Origin: Crocosphaera watsonii WH 8501
GTDB taxonomy: Bacteria; Cyanobacteriota; Cyanobacteriia; Cyanobacteriales; Microcystaceae
Assembly (NCBI RefSeq): GCF_000167195.1
Contig: NZ_AADV02000001.1
Location: 310,001-374,000, forward strand
Length of the DNA: 64,000 nt
Reading direction: 5' to 3'
The notes beneath the pieces were generated by a model that saw only the letters and a list, made by a program, of their open reading frames with translations, did no database searches and was not told the origin of the DNA. This document shows, in pieces, positions 56,601-62,639 of the stretch; within the stretch, counting starts at the first letter, position 1, and every line of letters starts with the position of its first letter. Both the position numbers and the translations under genes were made by a program.

Positions 56601-58048
56601 GGGGTTATCGTATAGAATTAGGGGAGATAGAAACAGCATTAGAGCAACATCCGGCAATAAAAGAAGCAGTAGTTACTATTGTCGGAGAATCACGTGAAAA
56701 TGAACAATTAGCAGCTTATATAGTACCATTACAATCTTCTGGGGTTCCCGATGCTTACGATCCCCAACAACAAGAAGGGGTTATTAATGATCCTATCAAA
56801 CGCATGGAGTTTAAGCTTAAACAACCTGGGATCAAGAGTATAAATAGTTCTCAAACCCGTATTTCTTTACCAAAAACTGATGTTAACGAAGAAATTTATT
56901 TACGGAGACAAAGTTATCGACAGTTTTTAAACGAGTCAATTTCTTTACAACAAATAGGACAGTTTTTAAGTAGTTTAAGTCCCATAAAATTAGAAGATTC
57001 TCCCCTAGCAAAATATCGTTATGGATCAGCAGGTAGTCTTTATCCTGTACAGGTTTATTTATTGATTAAACCAGAAACAGTGACAGGATTAGATGGTGGT
57101 TTTTATTATTATCATCCTCTGGAAAATTCCTTGATTTTTTTAAACAATAAAACAGATTTTGATACTAACATTTATGGTAATAATCAGACAATTTATGAAG
57201 GAGCAGCATTTTCCTTATTTTTAATTGGAGAATTAAATGCGATCCAACCCTTGTATGGTGAAAAATCAAGAGATTTATGTTTATTGGAAGCAGGATATAT
57301 CAGTCAATTATTGATGGAAATAGCACCAGATAACGAGTTAGGTTTGTGTCCCATTGGTGCATTAGAATTTGAGACATTACGAAGTTTATTAGAGTTAGAA
57401 GACAGTCAAATATTACTACATAGTTTTGTTGGGGGAAAAATAGATTTAGCTTTGACTAAAAAATGGTTACAGCCAAAAGTTGAGACAAAAATAGAATCAC
57501 TTAGGGATAAAACACAGGGATATTTACAAGATAAAATACCCAATTATATGATTCCCAGAAGTTATACCATCTTGAAACAATTACCCTTGAATGCTAATGG
57601 GAAAATTGACCGTAACTCTTTACCAAAACCCAATATTTTAGCTGCAACATCATCAATAGAGTTTGTTGCACCGCAAACCGAAATACAAGAACAATTAGCA
57701 ACAATATGGAAACAGTATCTAGAAATTGAAAAAGTAGGTATTTATGATAACTTCTTCGACTTAGGAGGAAACTCCTTATTAGTTACTCAAGTTATTTCTA
57801 AAGTTCGTCAAACATTTCAAGTTGAGTTACCCCTGCAAAAACTTTTTGAAACACCAACTATTGCAGAATTAGAATTGTTAATACAAGAAAATAAAACCAT
57901 TGAACAAGGGAGCGATCGCATTGAAAAATATGATCGATATGAAACAGTAGAAACCGAGAATTATGACGAATTATCCGAAGGAGAAATCGATGATTTATTA
58001 ATGCAAATGTTAGAAGATGAAGATATAGACAGCGAACTTTTAGAGTAA
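50699..58048 (+). CDS. Nonribosomal peptide synthetase C-A(Ala)-T-Cy-A(Cys)-Ox-T
   Basis: 2449 aa, two modules. Module 1: an LCL-type C domain (IIPLSFAQQRLWFIQQLEP; active site HHIVCDRWS, Arg for the usual Gly), an A domain (YTSGSTGNPKGV near 664; code D-L-F-N-N-A-L-T-Y-K, Ala-like) and T (GGHSLLA near 1046). Module 2: a heterocyclisation domain (FPLTDIQQAYLIGR near 1112; its D-x4-D box reads EVLLGD near 1242), an A domain (YTSGSTGMPKGV near 1716; code D-L-Y-N-L-S-L-I-W-K, cysteine) and a nitroreductase/SagB-like oxidase at about 2060-2255 embedded before motif A10. It ends with T (GGNSLLV near 2355) and an acidic tail of about 50 residues. It should form a thiazoline and oxidise it to a thiazole. 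No thioesterase is present. Confidence 0.93.
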   Translation: MKQDISQQIANLSPKQRALLEKRLQQKKIKRPSSSIIPKRQPSDIIPLSFAQQRLWFIQQLEPDNNSYNVPSSFRIKGKLQVEILEQTLNEIVKRHEMLRTSFTTDSDRQPIQVVTPFQPFSLPIIDLQDIANAEAEVQRLVIREFLRPFDLSESLLRLILLKLSEKEHILLITTHHIVCDRWSIGVFLREMTTLYNGFFKATEVGKGEDNKTPLNLSPLPIQYGDWSIWQRQWLQGDLLDKQINYWQEKLGQDLPILDLPTKRSRPLVPSYRGKHHPIALSPALSDSLKAVSAKEKVTLFTLLLSAFKVLLCRYTDQDDIVIGTEIANRNRREMEGLIGLLVNTLVLRTDLSGNPSFKTVLQRVREVTLGAYAHQDLPFEKLVEVLNPDRHLSQMMPLFQVKFDFQLATVKPLQLSDLSLERLLGEQETVKYELRLNLQDTNEGINGQIEYSTDLFTDETIARMAEHFQVLLEGIISNPEKPISELPLLSQIEQAKLLTVNSEQFSSLSIPNNANIPQLFEEQVNKNPDAIALSFGEEKLTYQEINIQANKLAHYLQKLGVKPEVKVGICFERSPLMVIGLLAILKAGGAYIPLDPAYPQERLNFILEDAQISILLSRQSQEIKKGDFATIDLDKDCAKFAQEKTENPDNNLDPNNLAYVIYTSGSTGNPKGVAIAHRNTVELLYWAKNSFSPQLLQGVLASTSICFDLSVFELFVPLCWGYQVILSENVLDLPYLAAKEEITLINTVPSAIAQLLRINGIPTSVKAINLAGEALPHRLVEELEKLSHIETIFNLYGPSEDTTYSTYTSVKSNADGVVTIGKGISNTQTYILDRYLNLVPQGVIGELYLSGAGITRGYLGRSPLTAEKFLPNPFMEGIYSRLYKTGDLVRYDGEGNLEFLGRRDNQVKVRGYRLEIGEIEAALSQYPDIIENAVMVWREDNNNQRLTAYIVVEEAFSQKQLRRFLGEKLPKYAIPTTFLELPALPRLPNGKLDRKSLPLPENLGRSLENEYIEPQIETEKIIAEIWQNALKIEKIGLYDNFFELGGHSLLAINVIAEMSEKLEIKISLRSLFQQPTIAGLEAQISGNELIESVTANLPTLVVNTEQRYQPFPLTDIQQAYLIGRSAAFELGNVATHGYREIETVGLNVQKVEEAFNILIQRHDMLRMVVDEDGKQRILPDVPRYDLKTLDLQQEDETTIASRLETLRDRLSHQIFTTDQYPLFEIQAILLPEDKIRFMVSFEVLLGDAWSFQLLGYEFAQILENKANLLPPLTISFRDYVMAENSWRDSEDYQHSLTYWQNRLSSLPPSPELPLTKRLGAVTQPHFVRRSGKLKANDWQKLKDQASRLGITPSGLLLAAFAEILTTWSKNHEFTLNLTLFNRLPIHPEINRLIGDFTSSLLLAVNNKGQDSFSTKARRIQGQLWEDLDHRHVSGVKILRELSRLRGGKGEALMPVVFTSTLTQTSQQTSSSRSWDADVVYSVSQTSQVYLDHQVSEIAGELIFNWDAIEELFPTGLLDDMFTAYSSFLERLAADTTLWESQTLDLLPPEQIKIITEINNTEKTFKQENSLLHELFFEQVRENPQKIAIIDPRITLTYQELSDRILTLAHRLRNLGIKPNQLVAVMMEKGWEQIIAVLGILTAGGAYVPIDTALPLESSYYLLKEIKANQILTQSWLDIETPDNLQRIDIDTLETSNTFEPLKSVQKPDDLAYIIYTSGSTGMPKGVAIAHQGAVNTILDINQRFAVSGKDKVIALSALNFDLSVYDIFGTLAVGATLVIPEHDRRQDPSHWADLLSQHHITIWNSVPALMQMLLETEASDENLRLVLLSGDWLPLNLSDRIHSRFPITEVISLGGATEASIWSIFYPIDRVDPSWKSIPYGKPLTNQQFYVLGEYLTPCPLWVTGQLYIGGKGLAEFYWQNTEKTEVSFIINPHTKERLYKTGDLGRYLPDGNIEFLGREDYQVKIRGYRIELGEIETALEQHPAIKEAVVTIVGESRENEQLAAYIVPLQSSGVPDAYDPQQQEGVINDPIKRMEFKLKQPGIKSINSSQTRISLPKTDVNEEIYLRRQSYRQFLNESISLQQIGQFLSSLSPIKLEDSPLAKYRYGSAGSLYPVQVYLLIKPETVTGLDGGFYYYHPLENSLIFLNNKTDFDTNIYGNNQTIYEGAAFSLFLIGELNAIQPLYGEKSRDLCLLEAGYISQLLMEIAPDNELGLCPIGALEFETLRSLLELEDSQILLHSFVGGKIDLALTKKWLQPKVETKIESLRDKTQGYLQDKIPNYMIPRSYTILKQLPLNANGKIDRNSLPKPNILAATSSIEFVAPQTEIQEQLATIWKQYLEIEKVGIYDNFFDLGGNSLLVTQVISKVRQTFQVELPLQKLFETPTIAELELLIQENKTIEQGSDRIEKYDRYETVETENYDELSEGEIDDLLMQMLEDEDIDSELLE

Positions 58049-58474
58049 CGCAAGCATCCTGCTTGTCCCTAGTTCCGGGAGCATCCCAAAGTTGCAAATT
58101 CTCCTTTATTGATAATAGTTGATCTGATGAATTTCCCCCCGTCTCCCCATCTCCCCATCTCCCCGTCAAACTCCATTCATCTCGTTTTTTGCAAAAATGG
58201 AATGCTCCCCTAGTTCCTCTCTGGAGTACCAATTATAACCAAGAATAACCTTTGCACAATCAGGTTGTGCAAACAAAAAGTTTATGCTAAGGTTATAGCT
58301 AAGTAGAAACTGAGAAAAATTAGCAATAAATAGTAGCTGTATAGCTTTTAGTTTATGTTAATCATTGACTCAGAAACTTTTGCTCATGATTTGTAAAACA
58401 ATGGTAGAGAGTTCTAAATCTTTGTTGTCAAACTACTCTGAGTTTAGATATTTCGACATTAAAAGATCACTAAA
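58049..58474. other. Gap after the NRPS gene with C-rich tandem repeat
   Basis: The 426 bp hold a tract of CCCCGTCTCCCCATCTCCCC-like units around 58137-58169, a low-complexity repeat common in cyanobacterial intergenic DNA. CATCCTGCTTGTCCC near 58065 is similarly repetitive. No thioesterase, phosphopantetheinyl transferase or other gene of the peptide pathway is visible before the IS at 58475. Confidence 0.5.
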
Positions 58475-60169
58475 TAGGGTTTGCTGAATAAAAGCAAAAC
58501 CCTATTCTTTAAAAGGTTACACCCATATTCGCGATCGCAAAAAAGATCAGCTTTGTCGGCTACAAACCGCTATAATTGGTAGAAACACCTCCCAGTTGTT
58601 GGTCAAGAACAAATGTATCGAAAAGAGGAGCAACCTTTACCGCCCCCAGAAAAATTTGAATTACCTTTCGAGGGCAAATTGTCCCCCAATAATCGTTGGG
58701 TAATCATGGCAGAGTTGATACCTTGGGATGATTTTGAGGAAGAATATGCTAAACTTTTTTCAGCAGAAAAAGGTGCGCCAGCCAAACTATTTAGAATGGC
58801 ATTAGGGACATTAATTATTAAGGAAAAATTAGGAACAAGTGATAGAGAAACTATAGAACAGATTAGAGAAAATCCCTATCTACAATACTTTATAGGTTTA
58901 AATTGTTATCAACAAGAGCCACCACTGGAATCTTCAATGCTAGTTCATTTTAGGAAAAGAATTGATGGAGAATTGATAAACAAAATCAATAAAAAAATAG
59001 TAAAAAGAGAAATAGACAAGAATGATAAAGAAGTAAAAAAAAAGGATTGTCTCCAAGAAAAAGGAGAAAAAATAAAAAATAAAGGTAAACTAATTTTAGA
59101 TGCGACTTGTGCGCCAGCAGACATCAAATACCCAACGGATTTAGGCATATTAAATCAAGCCAGAATTGAGACAGAAAGAATAATAGATAATCTTTATCAA
59201 CCATTAAGAGTAAAATTGAGAAAAAAGCCGAGAACTTCTAGAATAATTGCTAGAAAGGAATACTTAAAAGTAGCTAAAAAACGAAAAGTATCTTATCAAG
59301 AAAGAAGAAAAGCTATCGGGAAACAGTTAAAATACCTTAAGAAAAATTTAGGAAATATAGAAGACTTAATTCAAGCTGGGGCTTCCCTGGAAAATCTGAG
59401 TAAAAGACAGAAAAATTGTCTAGAGACTATCAAAAAAGTTTATGAACAACAACAGTCAATGTGGGAGAATAAGACCCAGAGTGTTCCTCAAAGAATTGTA
59501 AGTTTAACTCAACCGCATATTCGTCCAATAGTGAGGGGAAAAGTAGGAAAACCAATAGAGTTTGGAGCTAAACTCTCAGTAAGCTGTGTAGATAACTATG
59601 TGTTTCTAGACAAAATAAGTTGGGAAAACTTCAATGAATCTTGTCATTTAAAAGAACAAGTAGAAAAGTATAAAGAAACGTTTGGCTATTATCCCGAATC
59701 CGTCCATGTAGATAAAATTTATTGAACTAGGGAAAACAGAAATTGGTGTAAGGAAAGAGGGATAAGAATCAGTGGTCCGAAGTTAGGAAGACCTCCGAAA
59801 AATGTCAGTGAAGAAGAAAAGAAACAAGCCCACTCCGATGAATGCTTCCGTAATGCTATTGAGGGAAAGTTTGGACAAGCTAAACGAAGATTTAGCCTAA
59901 ATCTCGTGATGACAAAACTCCCTGAAACCTCCATTACATCTATTGCTATTACATTTTTAGTTGTCAATCTTTCTAAACTTCTGAGGCAGTTTTTGTCGCT
60001 TTTTTTGTCCTTATTTACTAATAATAGAACAGGGAAACTCATCAAACCGCCTTTCATTAATTTTGATTATACTTTAAACAATTTTTATGTACTAAAACTT
60101 ATTGATTTGTCAGAAAATTCTTGGTCAAAAGTGGCATAAATTTTGGAGAAACTTTTTCAGCAAACCCTA
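58475..60169 (+). mobile_element. IS5/IS1182-like element, copy 3 (non-autonomous)
   Basis: Same 1691-bp body, ends, left palindrome and TA borders as copies 1 and 2. It closes the NRPS region on the right. The transposase carries one nonsense mutation; both ends look functional. Confidence 0.9.
58613..60139 (+). pseudogene. Transposase of copy 3, one nonsense mutation
   Basis: Compared with the intact 508-codon gene at 10729, codon 371 is TGA (59723-59725) instead of CGA, a C-to-T change directly after SVHVDKIY. The stop removes the C-terminal catalytic Glu region (RNAIEGKFGQAKR), so no active transposase is made. The downstream part remains open in the same frame to 60139. The damage differs from that in copy 2, so the copies died independently. 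Confidence 0.9.
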
Positions 60170-60365
60170 ATTATATGGATGATAATAATATTATTATCTA
60201 TTTTCTATATAAGCCCAAGAAAGATAGATATGAATCCCCCCCCGGAGAGTTAACATCAAAAGTGTCAATGATGTAGTTAAAGGGGTAGTCAAGTTGGCTA
60301 TTCGTTCAGCAGGAATTCCATTACCTTAAAATTATAAGCTTTCCTATGTCCTTAATTATTATCCT

Positions 60366-60638
60366 TTAATATGTGCTTTTTTCTATTGTTTTAAACTCTA
60401 AGGAAAAAAAGTCTTTAATTTGTGCTTTAAATGATTCAGGTAAAAGGGGAATAAGTACAGCTAAATTGCCAAGGTTGATGGTTTTTACTCCTAATAACTC
60501 AACCCCAACTATCTTATTATGTTGATTATAATCAACAATAATCCCATCCGCAATTTCTTCAGAATCTAAAACTGTCTCATTCTCAAGACGAAAATAAGCT
60601 GCATCTACTTCTTGATCATAATTAATCTGAAAACTCAT
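60366..60638 (-). CDS. DUF2283 protein (probable antitoxin partner)
   Basis: The 90-aa protein begins SFQINYDQEVDAAYFRLENE and continues EIADGIIVDYNQHNKIVGVE, the beta-rich DUF2283 signature. A helical C-terminus (LPESFKAQIKDFFSLEF) follows. Its ATG overlaps the stop of the DUF4258 gene by four bases. DUF4258/DUF2283 pairs are widespread in cyanobacteria and look like toxin-antitoxin modules, with this member in the antitoxin place. Biochemistry is not established to my knowledge. Confidence 0.8.
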   Translation of the reverse strand: MSFQINYDQEVDAAYFRLENETVLDSEEIADGIIVDYNQHNKIVGVELLGVKTINLGNLAVLIPLLPESFKAQIKDFFSLEFKTIEKSTY

Positions 60639-60886
60639 CTTTTATACCCTCTATCAAAAAAAACTGTAACGACTGTAATAGGTTCTGTATCTGGATTATA
60701 AACTACTCTCAACGCTCGATTACCAAACTCTGGAATTCGTTTCCATACACGAATTGTATTAGTTCTATTATCTTGATCCAAATACTCTGGAGTCGTTAAT
60801 GTACGATGAATCCACTCTTGTTTAATTTGGGATCTCCCTGCTTTATTTAATTCATCGGCTGCGTGTTTAGACAGAATAAAATCCAA
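60635..60886 (-). CDS. DUF4258 protein (probable RelE-fold-like toxin)
   Basis: The 83-aa protein has the DUF4258 pattern: FILSKHAADELNKAGRSQIK, WIHRTLTTPEYLDQD, then the core strand NRALRVVYNPDTEPITVVTV and the final FFDRGYKR. The conserved His near the N-terminus and the C-terminal Arg/Lys are typical of small ribonuclease-like toxins. It is the first gene of a two-gene unit, coupled by ATGA to the DUF2283 gene. Toxic activity is inferred from domain and arrangement. Confidence 0.8.
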   Translation of the reverse strand: MDFILSKHAADELNKAGRSQIKQEWIHRTLTTPEYLDQDNRTNTIRVWKRIPEFGNRALRVVYNPDTEPITVVTVFFDRGYKR

Positions 60887-60988
60887 CGAAAGTTAACCTC
60901 TTTTTTTGACGTTAAACTTATTTAATCATACCATCTTTCTCCTAATCATAAAAAGGTAAATTAGACAAATTTTAGGTAACTTTTGAAC

Positions 60989-62200
60989 TCAGTTAATAAT
61001 AGGTTCTTGTCCTTTTTCTATCCAAACAATAGTTTTAATTCCATTTTGTTGAGCATCTTTTTTTATTTCTTCATCGTTTCTATTTTCTAAGTCAATAGTA
61101 ACTCGTACTGAGGGGTCATCCTCTCTTAATTTTTGAGCATATTTTAAAGCTTCTATTTGAGATTCAGTTTTTTTTGCTACTACTAAATAGTCGATTAAAT
61201 TAGCCTTTTGGGGTAAAATCTCTGTGGACAACAGACAACGATGTAAAGCCCCTACATTGAGTGAAAAACCAATTCCTGGGGCTGATTTTTGTTCAGGATC
61301 ATAGACCCCTAATAATTGATCGTAACGACCTCCCTGTCCTAAAGTTTGTAATTTATTATTAGTTTGTTCAATAACTTTAAAAGTGATACCCGTATAATAA
61401 TCAAAGGTTTGAATTAAACTTAAATCTAAGGTCAAAGGTAACTCTTGAGAAGCACTCTTATTGACTAACTCTATCAAAGATTTTAAATTATTTAGACAAC
61501 TTTTTCCTGTTTCATCTAAACTTAAATCCAACACTTTTGATAAGACATCTTCCGGTTTACCCCGTAAATTAAACAATAAAATAGCTCTTTGTTTTAGTTC
61601 CTCACTAGGATAGTCTAAACTTTCCAGCTGAACATAATCTAACGAAGACAAACAATTACGGACTTTCTGTCGTAACGCTTCAGGAAAGGGTGATAATAAG
61701 GATCTCGTTAGTCCGGCATCTCCTAAAATAAGATACCAGTTAGGAACTTGTAATTTTTGTAAACAATTAGTCACTAAAAGCAGAATTTCTGCATCGGCTA
61801 AAGTTCCCCCAGAAAATAATAATTCTACCCCGGCTTGATAAAATTCTAATTGTCTACCGTGATCACTACTGGGAGGGTTACGAAAAACATTGGCACGATA
61901 ACATAGTCTTTGAGGATAGCTGGTATCTATCATCCGTGTGACTGCTGCACGAGCAACCGAAGCGGTTAATTCTGGTCGTAAACCTAACTGTCCACCACTG
62001 TTATTATGGAGTTGGATCACAGTATCATCCTCGATCGCCCCCCCAGCTTTGAGGGTGTCTAGTCTTTCGATGGTGGATGTCACAATACGCTGATAACCCC
62101 ATTGTCCAAACACTTGCTGGAGAGTATCATTAATCCAAGCTTTCTGAACAACTTCTAGGGGAAGTAAGTCTCTTGCGCCTGCTGGTGGTTGATGGATCAT
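60989..62200 (-). CDS. hisZ: ATP phosphoribosyltransferase regulatory subunit
   Basis: HisZ is a catalytically dead histidyl-tRNA-synthetase paralogue that activates the short HisG in histidine synthesis. The 403-aa protein starts PPAGARDLLPLEVVQKAWIN. It carries class-II motif 2 (RLCYRANVFRNPPSSDHGRQ, then LEFYQAGVELL) and the pocket motif FDYYTGITFKVIE near residue 265, then GGRYDQLLGVYD. It lacks a full anticodon-binding domain of HisS, having a shorter C-terminal segment instead, which separates it from HisS. A small conserved gene lies 59 bp upstream. Confidence 0.9.
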   Translation of the reverse strand: MIHQPPAGARDLLPLEVVQKAWINDTLQQVFGQWGYQRIVTSTIERLDTLKAGGAIEDDTVIQLHNNSGGQLGLRPELTASVARAAVTRMIDTSYPQRLCYRANVFRNPPSSDHGRQLEFYQAGVELLFSGGTLADAEILLLVTNCLQKLQVPNWYLILGDAGLTRSLLSPFPEALRQKVRNCLSSLDYVQLESLDYPSEELKQRAILLFNLRGKPEDVLSKVLDLSLDETGKSCLNNLKSLIELVNKSASQELPLTLDLSLIQTFDYYTGITFKVIEQTNNKLQTLGQGGRYDQLLGVYDPEQKSAPGIGFSLNVGALHRCLLSTEILPQKANLIDYLVVAKKTESQIEALKYAQKLREDDPSVRVTIDLENRNDEEIKKDAQQNGIKTIVWIEKGQEPIIN

Positions 62201-62259
62201 CGTATTATTGGTAAATTAGCCAACTTCTAGAATATCTGTTAGTGGCACATTTAAGTTAA

Positions 62260-62493
62260 TTAAGGGAAAGCTTGCCAGACTTGGCGAATTAAATCACTCA
62301 ACCAACGACGTTGAACCCGATCCAATAAAGGATCGTCTTCTAAGACTTCGGCGGTTAAATCATCTAATGATTGTCCCTGAGAACGGGCAAGATTAACAAC
62401 TCCCGTAATAGCAACGGCGATCATTTCTTCGTCTACTGGCCTACTACGCAGGGCAAATATTTCTTCTGGACTCGCAGGAATGGGATAATGCAT
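62260..62493 (-). CDS. Small conserved cyanobacterial protein, unknown function
   Basis: The 77-aa acidic protein reads PASPEEIFALRSRPVDEEMI, AVAITGVVNLARSQGQSLDD, LTAEVLEDDPLLDRVQRRWL and ends in an amphipathic helix (SDLIRQVWQAFP). It is all-helical in appearance, with no signal peptide or metal motif. I know similar small proteins in cyanobacterial genomes but no function. It is in the same direction as hisZ and 59 bp upstream, so a common transcript is possible. Confidence 0.65.
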   Translation of the reverse strand: MHYPIPASPEEIFALRSRPVDEEMIAVAITGVVNLARSQGQSLDDLTAEVLEDDPLLDRVQRRWLSDLIRQVWQAFP

Positions 62494-62639
62494 AAGGGTA
62501 TCGTCAATTGTCTAAATCGGTCACAAATTGTAAACTTTTTTTAAGGTTCTCTCAGAATACAGTAACGGAAAGTCTAGCTTACTTTCAACCAAATGGAATC
62601 TGTACTTTGGCTTATTTTTGCTTTTCTTAACATATCGTA

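Noticed and set aside
44257-58048. Microcystin or another known large cyanobacterial peptide pathway
   Set aside because: Only three A domains, no PKS modules, no tailoring enzymes, no transporter and no thioesterase are present, and the Cy-A-Ox module does not belong to those systems.
58130-58175. C-rich tandem units considered as a CRISPR array
   Set aside because: Units are about 10 bp and adjacent, with no spacers or cas genes. No CRISPR array was seen anywhere in the window.
60230-60329. Possible coding scrap ending VKLAIRSAGIPLP before a TAA on the plus strand
   Set aside because: The pattern looks protein-like for about 25 codons but is too short and unrecognised to annotate as a gene fragment.
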